Positions 35,619 through 43,296 of a stretch of DNA of 64,000 nucleotides are shown here, one piece after another; position 1 is the first letter of the stretch, and each line of letters starts with the position of its first letter. The position numbers and the translations under genes are program-made. The notes under the pieces were generated by a model. It saw nothing but the letters and a program-made list of their open reading frames with translations, had not been told where the DNA came from and did no database searches. The stretch covers positions 4,154,001-4,218,000 of the forward strand of contig NZ_CP090446.1 of NCBI RefSeq assembly GCF_021442025.1, given 5' to 3'. The stretch comes from Sphingobacterium sp. SRCM116780 (GTDB lineage Bacteria > Bacteroidota > Bacteroidia > Sphingobacteriales > Sphingobacteriaceae).

Positions 35619-36797
35619 ATGGAAGCATATATTGTTGCAGGATATCGTACAGCAGTCGGGAAAGCACCTCGAGGGGGATTTCGTTTTATGCGTGCGGACG
35701 ATTTGGCTGCCGATGTGATCAAACATTTGGTGGCATCAGTTCCAAATTTAAATAAAGAAGAAATCGACGATGTCATCGTTGGAAATGCAATGCCAGAAGC
35801 AGAGCAAGGATTGAATGTAGGACGTTTAATCTCACTGATGGGGTTACAAACGGATAAAGTTCCTGGAGTTACCGTTAACCGTTATTGCGCATCCGGATTG
35901 GAAACTATTGCTACGGCAGTTGCTAAAATCAAAGCTGGAATGGCAGATTGTATTATCTCAGGCGGTGTAGAAGTCATGTCAGGGATGCCATTTGGAGGAT
36001 GGAAAATTGTTCCGAATCCACAAGTTGCTAAAGAAAATCCAGATTGGTATTGGGGAATGGGATTGACAGCAGAAGCAGTAGCGAAAGATTTTAATGTTTC
36101 ACGTGAAGATCAAGATGCATTTGCCTTAAAATCACACCAAAAAGCTATCGAAGCAATAAAAAATGGTCATCTAAAAGATGGTATTGTTCCGATTACAGTA
36201 AAGGAGAATTATCTTAAAGATGGTAAGAAACTAGAAACGAGAGAATACATTGTGGATACGGATGAAGGACCACGTGCAGACTCTTCTCTGGAAGCCTTAG
36301 CAAAGTTGCGCCCTGTTTTTGCCGCTGATGGTGTGGTTACTGCAGGTAACTCTTCACAAACTTCAGATGGAGCAGCTTTTGTTTTAATTGTTTCAGAAGA
36401 AAAAATGAAAGAATTAAACTTAAAACCTATTGCTCGTCTTGTCAGCTATGCAGTTGCAGGTGTGCCACCGCGCATTATGGGTATCGGACCTATTGAAGCA
36501 ATTCCCAAAGCATTAAAAATGGCAGGTCTCAAGAAAGAGGATATTGACTTATTTGAATTGAACGAAGCGTTTGCATCACAGTCGTTAGCCGTGATTCGTG
36601 AGTTGGGTTTAGATGAGGAGAAAGTTAATGTCAATGGTGGCGCGATTGCTTTAGGGCATCCACTTGGCTGTACAGGAGCAAAGCTGACCGTTCAAATATT
36701 ACATGAACTAAAACGTAGAAATAAAAAATACGGTATGGTAACCATGTGTGTTGGAACAGGGCAAGGCGCTGCAGGGATATTTGAGTTATTAAATTAG
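35619..36797 (+). CDS. fadA: Acetyl-CoA acyltransferase (3-ketoacyl-CoA thiolase)
   Basis: A 392-residue thiolase for the last step of beta-oxidation, cleaving 3-ketoacyl-CoA to acetyl-CoA and a shortened acyl-CoA. The nucleophile is C90 (VNRYCASGLETI). The GGAIALGHPLGCTGAK segment holds the catalytic His, and the C-terminal CVGTGQGAAG contains the second Cys. The length is standard. It is the third functional gene in the MarR-fadN-(S23)-fadA-fadE unit. Its leader contains the right repeat of the S23 cassette. Confidence 0.95.
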   Translation: MEAYIVAGYRTAVGKAPRGGFRFMRADDLAADVIKHLVASVPNLNKEEIDDVIVGNAMPEAEQGLNVGRLISLMGLQTDKVPGVTVNRYCASGLETIATAVAKIKAGMADCIISGGVEVMSGMPFGGWKIVPNPQVAKENPDWYWGMGLTAEAVAKDFNVSREDQDAFALKSHQKAIEAIKNGHLKDGIVPITVKENYLKDGKKLETREYIVDTDEGPRADSSLEALAKLRPVFAADGVVTAGNSSQTSDGAAFVLIVSEEKMKELNLKPIARLVSYAVAGVPPRIMGIGPIEAIPKALKMAGLKKEDIDLFELNEAFASQSLAVIRELGLDEEKVNVNGGAIALGHPLGCTGAKLTVQILHELKRRNKKYGMVTMCVGTGQGAAGIFELLN

Positions 36798-36802
36798 ACT
36801 AG

Positions 36803-36834
36803 AGATGTGAGACATTAGATATGAGACTAGAGAT
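36803..36834 (+). repeat. Second left-type repeat, before fadE
   Basis: It begins AGATGTGAGACATTAGAT and shares about 25 of 32 positions with the left repeat of the S23 cassette at 35169. It starts 5 bp after the fadA stop, the same offset as at the fadN stop. Confidence 0.75.
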
Positions 36835-36860
36835 ATTAGAAAATGGCAAAGAAGAAAGCA

Positions 36861-37084
36861 ATCTGATATCTCACATCTATAATCTAAATATTAAAATATG
36901 ATATGAGTAAGAGGCAGAGAAATCTAATATCTCCAATCTCACATCTCCAATCTAAATATTAAAATATGATATGAGTAAGGGAGCAGGGAAATCTGATATC
37001 TCCAATCTCACATCTCTAATCTAAATATTAAAATATGATATGAGCAAGGAAATCTAATACCTCCAATCTCACATCTCCAATCTA
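36861..37084 (+). repeat. Tandem array of right-type repeats in the fadE leader
   Basis: Four units start with ATCT(G/A)ATA(T/C)CTC: 36861-36920, 36922-36990, 36991-37051 and a partial copy at 37052-37084. Each unit opens with a right-type repeat like that behind the S23 gene, continues with AATCTAAATATTAAAATATG and ATATGAG(T/C)AAG, and varies in length (60, 69 and 61 bp) by small indels. The last copy ends 7 bp before the fadE start. Confidence 0.9.
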
Positions 37085-37091
37085 TAAAACA

Positions 37092-38876
37092 ATGAGCATA
37101 GGTAACACAATTAAAGGAGGAGAGTTTGTCATTAAAGAAACTTCCTATACAGATATTTTTATTCCTGAAGAATTTGACGAAGAAGCGAGAATGATTCGCC
37201 AAACTTGTGTTGATTTTTTGGATACAGAAGTTTTAAATAAGTTAGATCGTATCGATGCGCAAGAGGAAGGTTTGATGCCAAGTTTGATGGATAAAGCTGG
37301 AGCATTGGGTATGTTGGGCGTATCTATTCCAGAGGAATATGGTGGTTTTGGTAAAAACTTCAATACTTCTATGCTTGTTGCAGATGCGGTAGGAGGAGGT
37401 TTTTCTTTCGCCGTTGCATTATCTGCACATACTGGAATCGGAACGCTTCCGATCTTGTATTATGGTAATGAAGAACAAAAAGCCAAATATATTCCCAAAT
37501 TGACCACAGGAGAGTGGAAAGCATCTTATTGTTTAACAGAACCAAATTCAGGTTCAGACGCGAACTCTGGTCGTACAGCTGCAAAACTAAATGCTGCAGG
37601 AACACACTATGTGATCAATGGTCAAAAGATGTGGATTACCAATGGAGGATTTGCAGATATCTTTATTGTCTTCGCAAAAATTGATGATGATAAAAACTTA
37701 ACTGCTTTTATCGTCGAGAAAGATTTTGGAGGAATTACCATGAATCCCGAAGAACATAAATTAGGTATCAAGGGATCTTCTACACGCCAGGTATTTTTCA
37801 ATGATTGTGAAGTTCCCGTTGCGAATATGCTTTCTGATCGCGAAAATGGATTTAAAATCGCGGTGAATATCTTAAACATCGGTCGTATTAAATTAGGTGC
37901 GGCAACGATTGGTTCTTCTCGCATGGTGATCACACAAGCTGTTAAATATGCAAACGAACGTGTTCAGTTTAATCTACCTATTTCCAAATTTGGTGCTATT
38001 CGTTATAAATTAGCAGAGATGGCAACACGTCTATTTGCTACAGAATCGGCAACTTATCGTGCTGGACAAAATATCGATGATGCCTATGAGGCATTAGTCG
38101 CTGGAGGAATGGATGAAGCAAAAGCGAAATTGAAGTCCGTAGAACAATTTGCTATAGAATGTGCGATTATAAAAGTATGGTGTTCAGAAATGTTGGATTA
38201 TGCCGTTGATGAAGGCGTACAGATTTATGGCGGTATGGGCTATTCGGCAGATGCTCCTATGGAACGTGCTTACCGTGATTCTCGTATCAACCGTATTTTT
38301 GAAGGTACGAATGAAGTCAACCGTTTATTGGTCGTAGATATGTTATTGAAACGTGCCATGAAAGGAGAGATCGATTTAATGGGGCCTGCAACTGCTGTAG
38401 CGAGCGAATTAATGGCGATCCCGGATTTTGGCGAAGAAGATGAAACCGCATTTGCAGCAGAGAAAAAAATCATTGCAAACTTGAAAAAAGCAGGATTGTT
38501 AATTGCTGGTGCTGCGGTTCAAAAATTAATGATGTCCCTATCGAAAGAGCAGGAAATCTTGATGAATATTGCAGACATCATTGGTTATGTATACATCGCT
38601 GAATCTGTTTTATTAAGAGCTGAAAAACTCTACCATACAAAAGGAGCAGACGAGAGTACATATGCGTCGGATATGGCTAAAATTTACTTATATACAGCCA
38701 TCGATAAAGTGAACGCTGCGGGTAAAGAAGCGTTGAATTCGTTTGCCGAAGGAGATGATTTAAAAATGATGTTGGTCGGATTAAGACGTTTCACAAAGTC
38801 AGAACCATTCAATGTGAAAGAGGCACGTCAACGAATTGCTAAAAAATTGATTGATGAGAATAAATATTGTTTTTAA
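37092..38876 (+). CDS. fadE: Acyl-CoA dehydrogenase, FadE-like
   Basis: A 594-residue FAD-dependent acyl-CoA dehydrogenase, the same length as Bacillus FadE. Segments seen are CLTEPNSGSDANSGRT (the flavin and acyl-binding turn), QKMWITNGGFADIFIVFAK, and YGGMGYSADAPMERAYRDSR, followed by RIFEGTNEVNR, whose Glu is the expected catalytic base. The C-terminal extension of about 170 residues is as in longer FadE-type enzymes. It catalyses the first oxidation of fatty acyl-CoA and passes electrons to an ETF encoded elsewhere. It is the last gene of the operon, with a terminator behind. Confidence 0.95.
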   Translation: MSIGNTIKGGEFVIKETSYTDIFIPEEFDEEARMIRQTCVDFLDTEVLNKLDRIDAQEEGLMPSLMDKAGALGMLGVSIPEEYGGFGKNFNTSMLVADAVGGGFSFAVALSAHTGIGTLPILYYGNEEQKAKYIPKLTTGEWKASYCLTEPNSGSDANSGRTAAKLNAAGTHYVINGQKMWITNGGFADIFIVFAKIDDDKNLTAFIVEKDFGGITMNPEEHKLGIKGSSTRQVFFNDCEVPVANMLSDRENGFKIAVNILNIGRIKLGAATIGSSRMVITQAVKYANERVQFNLPISKFGAIRYKLAEMATRLFATESATYRAGQNIDDAYEALVAGGMDEAKAKLKSVEQFAIECAIIKVWCSEMLDYAVDEGVQIYGGMGYSADAPMERAYRDSRINRIFEGTNEVNRLLVVDMLLKRAMKGEIDLMGPATAVASELMAIPDFGEEDETAFAAEKKIIANLKKAGLLIAGAAVQKLMMSLSKEQEILMNIADIIGYVYIAESVLLRAEKLYHTKGADESTYASDMAKIYLYTAIDKVNAAGKEALNSFAEGDDLKMMLVGLRRFTKSEPFNVKEARQRIAKKLIDENKYCF

Positions 38877-38902
38877 GGTTAAAGGTTGAACTAAATTGTG
38901 AG

Positions 38903-38927
38903 GCCGGGGTGTAAACCTCGGCTTTTT
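38903..38927 (+). terminator. Terminator of the fad operon
   Basis: GCCGGGG (38903-38909) pairs with CCTCGGC (38915-38921), one G-U pair, followed by TTTTTT. Confidence 0.9.
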
Positions 38928-38952
38928 TATTGGTGATTTTCGCTATTAAGCC

Positions 38953-38982
38953 TTGGTCACAAGGATAATATTTATAAATTTG
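38953..38982 (+). promoter_or_regulatory. Promoter of the YeiH-type exporter gene
   Basis: TTG (38953-38955), a 19-bp spacer and TAAATTTG (38975-38982), a perfect match to TTG-N19-TAnnTTTG. The start codon follows 27 bp later. Confidence 0.75.
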
Positions 38983-39009
38983 AGGTTTCAACATTAAAAA
39001 CCTACTTAT

Positions 39010-40266
39010 ATGTCATCTTCTAAATCATTTTCAATTGCCGAAGACTGGGTCGTTGTTATCCTAGGATTAGGGATTGTTTTCCTAGCTATTTTTGGTGTTA
39101 TCGTACCTAAGCCGAGCTTCAGCTGGCAAAATTTTTCAGAATTAAAGAATCACGTATTTGCTTCCGGTAATCTCCAAGTAATAGCCAAGCAGTTTGGTCT
39201 TGTTATGATTGTTGCCACCTTGGGAGCATTCCTTTTAGGCAAGAATGTCAAAAATTTGCTAATCGTATTTCCCAGTGTCTTTATCCTGACGATGTTTGCC
39301 CTAATAGTAGCAGGAAACGCCACTGTGAAGGAATATAATTTAGAAGCCGTCATTTTTAGCTTAGCAATCGGTTTAATCATCAGTAATTTTTTCAAACTTC
39401 CAGAATGGTTTAAAGCAGCATTAAGTACAGAACTCTATGTTAAAATAGGACTGATATTACTCGGTACAACCGTCATTTTTGGAGATATTTTAAAAGCAGG
39501 CTCTCTAGGATTAATACAAGCTTTGGTTGTGGTTATCTCTGTTTGGTATTTTTCTTTCTGGGTGTGTAAAAAACTGAAAATTGATAAAGAAATGTCTTTG
39601 ATGTTGTCAAGTGCGGTTTCGATCTGTGGTGTTTCAGCAGCTATTGCAACGTCAGGAGCTATCAAAGGAGATAGCAAAAAGCTTTCTTATGTGATTTCTC
39701 TTGTACTGATTACAGCAATCCCTATGATGATTTTTATGCCTTATCTGGCAGAGCAAATGGGTTTGTCCCAGCAAGTCACAGGCGCATGGCTAGGAGGTTC
39801 AATTGATACATCCGGAGCTGTGGCTGCCTCAGGTAGTTTAGTCGGCGAGGAGGCTTTAAAAATTAGTACAATCGTCAAGTTTTCACAAAATGTATTACTT
39901 GGAATTGCTGCTTTCGCGATTAGCATCTATTGGAGCTATGCAAAATCTGTCGATGATGAAACAAAGAAGGAGAAACCAACACTCAAGATTATTTGGGAAC
40001 GCTTTCCAAAATTTGTTCTTGGTTTTATTTTCGCATCGTTACTTTTCTCTTTCATCATCTCTCCTGAAAAGAATAGTGAGATTAAAGATAGTTTAAAAAG
40101 TATTCAAGGGCTATGGTTTACATTAGCATTTACATCGATTGGACTTGAAACAAACTTTAAAGATCTTTTCCAACAGGACAATAAAAAACCATTATATGCA
40201 TTCCTGATTGCGCAGACATTCAATGTCATCGTGACGTTACTGATCGCGCTATTGTTATTTAGATAA
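39010..40266 (+). CDS. YeiH/UPF0324 family putative sulfate exporter
   Basis: A 418-residue membrane protein of the UPF0324 (YeiH, Cons_hypoth698) family with ten or so transmembrane segments. Family features are the SSAVSICGVSAAIATSGAIKG region (about residues 200-220) and GAWLGGSIDTSGAVAASG near 260. Annotated relatives are called putative sulfate exporters on indirect grounds, so the substrate is unproven. It is monocistronic, with its own consensus promoter and a terminator that begins before the stop codon. No sulfur-metabolism genes are adjacent. Confidence 0.9.
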   Translation: MSSSKSFSIAEDWVVVILGLGIVFLAIFGVIVPKPSFSWQNFSELKNHVFASGNLQVIAKQFGLVMIVATLGAFLLGKNVKNLLIVFPSVFILTMFALIVAGNATVKEYNLEAVIFSLAIGLIISNFFKLPEWFKAALSTELYVKIGLILLGTTVIFGDILKAGSLGLIQALVVVISVWYFSFWVCKKLKIDKEMSLMLSSAVSICGVSAAIATSGAIKGDSKKLSYVISLVLITAIPMMIFMPYLAEQMGLSQQVTGAWLGGSIDTSGAVAASGSLVGEEALKISTIVKFSQNVLLGIAAFAISIYWSYAKSVDDETKKEKPTLKIIWERFPKFVLGFIFASLLFSFIISPEKNSEIKDSLKSIQGLWFTLAFTSIGLETNFKDLFQQDNKKPLYAFLIAQTFNVIVTLLIALLLFR

Positions 40267-40294
40267 AAAAGCACCTTTAGGTGTTTTTTTATCT
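40261..40294. terminator. Terminator of the YeiH-type gene, overlapping its stop codon
   Basis: A 15-bp stem, 40261-40275 with 40280-40294 (one G-U pair), loop TTTA, strong A/T tracts. The left arm includes the last codons and stop of the gene; it may also serve the convergent DUF6266 gene. Confidence 0.85.
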
Positions 40295-40336
40295 AAATAA
40301 CAATCACATCTGGTTTAATTTGTTTCATCTACATCG

Positions 40337-40993
40337 TTACCAATTAATTGTGCCTAAGTAGCGACTATCTGTCGTTTTATTGCTACCATTGCTGGCAAAG
40401 AAAGCCATATAAATATGGTATCCGCCACGCTTATTTCTTGTTGTTAATTGTACTGTCTGCTTTTTATCAGAAAGAGGTTGATCAGAAATGCATCCAAACA
40501 CTTCTCCTTTTTCGAAATCAGCGGGGTAGAAAAGTAAGGTACAGCGAAAGCTAGAATAATCTAATTTTTTGACTAAACTTTCATCAAGTTCCCAATTTAC
40601 AGAAATTGTCTCTGCTGTATCCTGAACGATAGTATAGGTATGTACAGGAAAAGGTAAGCCACTACTGATAGCAAATTTTTCCCATATAAGCGCATATCCA
40701 GTTTCGGTTTCTTCAGCCCCTTCTAACAAGTTATAGGACATAGCCGAATTAAATCCGGTGCGATTGGGATGTGCGTGCATAAACCCAATATGCACAACAC
40801 TCGTGATTATCCGAAGCCGATCTTGTACAAACTTAAATTTAGATTGATTTTTTTTCTGTCCAATAGTCAGTAATCGGTTTTTGTTGATTTTGGGTAGACC
40901 ACGTATGTATTCAATTTCTTTCCATTTACAGAAAACGACACTACCCGCCTTACCAGATGCAGAGCCATTCGGTCCATTTTTGATTCTTGCCAT
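40337..40993 (-). CDS. DUF6266 family protein
   Basis: A 218-residue protein with the N-terminal signature of DUF6266: MARIKNGPNGSASGKAGSVV followed by IRGLPK. The rest shows two fibronectin-like or jelly-roll stretches with the pattern V.W...L (SVNWELDES, then GGYHIYMAFFASN). No signal peptide is visible. The family is found mainly in Bacteroidota and its function is unknown. It is isolated: its 5' side is a 411-bp gap containing a symmetrical 11-bp repeat array. Confidence 0.85.
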   Translation of the reverse strand: MARIKNGPNGSASGKAGSVVFCKWKEIEYIRGLPKINKNRLLTIGQKKNQSKFKFVQDRLRIITSVVHIGFMHAHPNRTGFNSAMSYNLLEGAEETETGYALIWEKFAISSGLPFPVHTYTIVQDTAETISVNWELDESLVKKLDYSSFRCTLLFYPADFEKGEVFGCISDQPLSDKKQTVQLTTRNKRGGYHIYMAFFASNGSNKTTDSRYLGTINW

Positions 40994-41083
40994 AAAATTT
41001 ATAATAAGGTTACCTGATAAAGATACCTGATGAAATAGCGTTTGTCAAGCAATTAATTTCCAGAATTCATCTTGTTTTAAACG

Positions 41084-41168
41084 TACCTTATTCGAACCTC
41101 AGACGTACTTTATTCGTTTTTGTTCGAACGAGGTCCGAGCAAGGTACGAATGAGATACGAATCAGCTC
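41084..41168. repeat. Inverted array of 11-bp repeats
   Basis: Seven units of the consensus CGAATAAGGTA. Four read on the plus strand: CGAACGAGGTC (41125), CGAGCAAGGTA (41136), CGAATGAGATA (41147) and CGAATCAGCTC (41158). Three read on the minus strand: 41084-41094, 41095-41105 and 41106-41116. The 8-bp centre TTTTTGTT separates the two halves. Arms 41082-41100 and 41130-41148 can fold into a hairpin with 16 of 19 pairs. Confidence 0.85.
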
Positions 41169-41345
41169 CCTACTAGTTTACCGATTAAACTTCACTTCCT
41201 ATCATGTATTCATCTTATAAATAAATGAAACCTATTTCGTCATTTAGAAGAATTTTGTCCGATCTGTTGCGCACTAAATATGGCATCTGCTTGTTTCTCT
41301 TATCATTTCCTATGAGAAAAATTCCGATGTTTTTTGTCCTGAAAA

Positions 41346-41375
41346 TTGTTTTTTTTATGGAATTGTGTATCTTAA
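41346..41375 (+). promoter_or_regulatory. Candidate promoter of the sigma-factor gene
   Basis: TTG (41346-41348), a 19-bp spacer and TATCTTAA (41368-41375), with two mismatches in the last part of TAnnTTTG. It lies 29 bp before the start codon. Confidence 0.35.
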
Positions 41376-41404
41376 TTCATCATTAAGATGAACGTTGAGC
41401 GCGC

Positions 41405-41941
41405 ATGACAGAAAAAGAACTCTTGGCACATTATAAGCAAACTGGTGATTTGGACACTTTAGGCAAATTATATTCGCCTTATATGTCTTTATTGTACGGT
41501 GCGTGTTTTAAATATCTGCAAGACGCAGATAAAAGTCAAGATGCCGTTATGCAGATTTTCGAAGAATTAATTCGAAAACTACGTATACATGAGGTGGATA
41601 ATTTTAAAAGTTGGCTGTATACGTTCGCCCGAAACTTTTGCTTAATGCAATTGAGAAAAGAAAAGAATACACAACGCGTTGATCTTGATGAACATCTCGA
41701 TGATGGAAATGATTACTCGGATGAAGCTGACCCTAAGGAGTGGAGCGAAAGTCAATTTGAAAAATTGGAATCCTGTATGTTAACACTAAATCCTGAACAA
41801 GAACGGTGTATTCGTTTATTTTATTTGGAACAAAAGTGTTATAAGGATATTGTGGATCTGACAGGTTTCGATATGAATAAAGTGAAAAGCTATATTCAGA
41901 ATGGAAAACGAAATTTGAAAATTTGTATGGAGAATAAGTAA
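41405..41941 (+). CDS. ECF-type RNA polymerase sigma factor
   Basis: A 178-residue sigma-70 family protein of extracytoplasmic-function type. Region 2 includes LYGACFKYLQDADKSQDAVMQIFEELIRKL (about 36-65) and the NFKSWLYTFARNFCL segment. Region 4 is LNPEQERCIRLFYLEQKCYK with a helix-turn-helix ending NGKRNLKICM. Regions 1 and 3 are absent, as usual. The next gene starts 1 bp after its stop and encodes a membrane protein with an anti-sigma-like N-terminus, so they form a sigma/regulator pair. Targets are unknown. Confidence 0.92.
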   Translation: MTEKELLAHYKQTGDLDTLGKLYSPYMSLLYGACFKYLQDADKSQDAVMQIFEELIRKLRIHEVDNFKSWLYTFARNFCLMQLRKEKNTQRVDLDEHLDDGNDYSDEADPKEWSESQFEKLESCMLTLNPEQERCIRLFYLEQKCYKDIVDLTGFDMNKVKSYIQNGKRNLKICMENK

Positions 41942-41942
41942 C

Positions 41943-42653
41943 ATGGAAAATAATTATCAATTATCCAGAATTCATAATTACATCAGTGGGTTGATGAGCA
42001 AGGAGGAGATGTTTCAGTTGGAGAAAGAAGCATTAGAAGATCCTTTTTTGCAAGATGCTATTGAAGGCTATCGTTTACAACAGGGGGTGGATGTGAAACA
42101 ATTGAGTTTATTGCAACAACGATTAAACCGCCGTGTTGAACAAACCATATCTACGCGTCATGCGCAATTCTATACTTGGCAACGATTGGCGATAGCATCC
42201 GCCGCTGGAGTTATTTTTGTGGTTTTAATTGCGTTAATTTATTTTAAAAATTTCACATCAAAAACAAACCGTACCACAGAAGTGGAATTGAGCAGTCCGG
42301 AAAATAGCGTAGTCATCGAACCTCTTTTAACTGGAGGAGATGCTTCTCCTATAGGGGGATGGAATGCATTTGAGCAATATCTGCAAAAAAATACACTGCT
42401 GAAAGCAAACGGTGGAGAAGTGATTATTGATTTTACGGTTGATAAAAATGGCAAACTCATTCATATAAACTTTGCGGGGAATCCGCAAGCAGAATTGAAG
42501 CAGGAAACGTTACGACTATTGGAACAAGGTCCTAAATGGCAAGGGGGGAAAGGAAAGTTAAAAATCAATTTTCCCGCTGAAAATATAACCATGAGTAGTT
42601 TGGAAACAGCTATCAAACCACAGCACTGCTTTGGAATAGAGGAGAAAAAATAA
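41943..42653 (+). CDS. Membrane protein with anti-sigma-like N-terminus and TonB-C-like domain
   Basis: A 236-residue protein. Residues 1-65 resemble the cytoplasmic part of anti-sigma proteins encoded behind ECF sigma genes in this phylum (LSRIHNYISGLMSKEEMFQL, DPFLQDAIEGYRL). One transmembrane helix is at about 80-102 (RLAIASAAGVIFVVLIAL). The periplasmic part, about 145-225, resembles a TonB C-terminal domain (IDFTVDKNGKLIHINFAGNP). There is no Pro-rich TonB spacer. It probably regulates the upstream sigma factor from the inner membrane in response to an outer-membrane signal; this role is inferred. Convergent with the nitroreductase gene. Confidence 0.8.
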   Translation: MENNYQLSRIHNYISGLMSKEEMFQLEKEALEDPFLQDAIEGYRLQQGVDVKQLSLLQQRLNRRVEQTISTRHAQFYTWQRLAIASAAGVIFVVLIALIYFKNFTSKTNRTTEVELSSPENSVVIEPLLTGGDASPIGGWNAFEQYLQKNTLLKANGGEVIIDFTVDKNGKLIHINFAGNPQAELKQETLRLLEQGPKWQGGKGKLKINFPAENITMSSLETAIKPQHCFGIEEKK

Positions 42654-42668
42654 TATTATTTTTTCTCC
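42641..42668. terminator. Palindromic terminator overlapping the stop codon
   Basis: A perfect 28-bp palindrome: GGAGAAAAAATAAT (42641-42654) followed by its complement (42655-42668). It includes the last codons and stop (42651-42653) of the anti-sigma-like gene and points into the convergent nitroreductase gene. Confidence 0.7.
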
Positions 42669-42686
42669 TACTTATAATTATTTTAT

Positions 42687-43253
42687 CTACTCTTCCCAAC
42701 GGATTTTATCTGCAATTGGACTGCGGACAGGCTCTCGAGCTTCGGTTTCATGATGACCTAAGTAGAATAACCCGATGCATTTTTGGTTCTCTTCCAGATT
42801 TAAGAATCCACCTAAATGATTAATTAATCCTGGAGTCGCCCAATATCCTCCTAAACCTAACGAATGTGCTGCTAACCACATATTCTCAACAGCACAAGCT
42901 GTTGCCGCTAATTCTTCCCATTCCGGAACTTCTTTTGTATAATTGACAACGAGTGCAATCGCAACTTGTGACTGTGTTGCTTTTTCTCCCATTGTAATTT
43001 CTGTTTTCTCCACGTATTTTTCTGCAGGAGTAACGGTTTTATAAATACGTGAAAGTTCAGTACCTAATCGAGTAAGCCCTTCACCTTTAAAAATAGTAAA
43101 ACGCCAAGGTTGTGTTCTTTTGTGTGTAGGAGCAGCATTTGCCGCTTCTAAAATCGTTAAAATGTCTTCTTTGTTAATTTCCTGATCAGTAAAATTCGCT
43201 TGAAATACGGATCTTCTATAATGTATTGCTTTTAAAACTTCGTTCGATAGCAT
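42687..43253 (-). CDS. Nitroreductase family protein
   Basis: A 188-residue FMN-dependent oxidoreductase of the nitroreductase family. The N-terminal HYRRSVFQANFTDQEI and the EAANAAPTHKRTQPWRFTIF segment are the standard FMN phosphate and ring contacts. GLGGYWATPG lies in the C-terminal half. It probably reduces nitroaromatics or quinones with NAD(P)H; the true substrate is not known. It follows pepT on the same strand after 43 bp and is likely cotranscribed. Confidence 0.92.
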   Translation of the reverse strand: MLSNEVLKAIHYRRSVFQANFTDQEINKEDILTILEAANAAPTHKRTQPWRFTIFKGEGLTRLGTELSRIYKTVTPAEKYVEKTEITMGEKATQSQVAIALVVNYTKEVPEWEELAATACAVENMWLAAHSLGLGGYWATPGLINHLGGFLNLEENQKCIGLFYLGHHETEAREPVRSPIADKIRWEE

Positions 43254-43296
43254 AAATGTATGTTCTTATTAAATTGAATTTGGAGTAAGTTACCTT

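Larger units (their letters stand above)
40994..41404. other. Intergenic gap with repeat array and sigma-factor promoter
   Basis: This gene-free stretch holds an inverted array of 11-bp units (41084-41168) and a promoter-like sequence before the sigma-factor gene (41346-41375). The remaining sequence shows no gene or RNA that I can support. Confidence 0.7.

Noticed and set aside
36861..37084. Possible CRISPR-like array in the fadE leader
   Set aside because: Units are contiguous and similar over their whole length, with no unique spacers between short identical repeats, and no cas genes are in the window.
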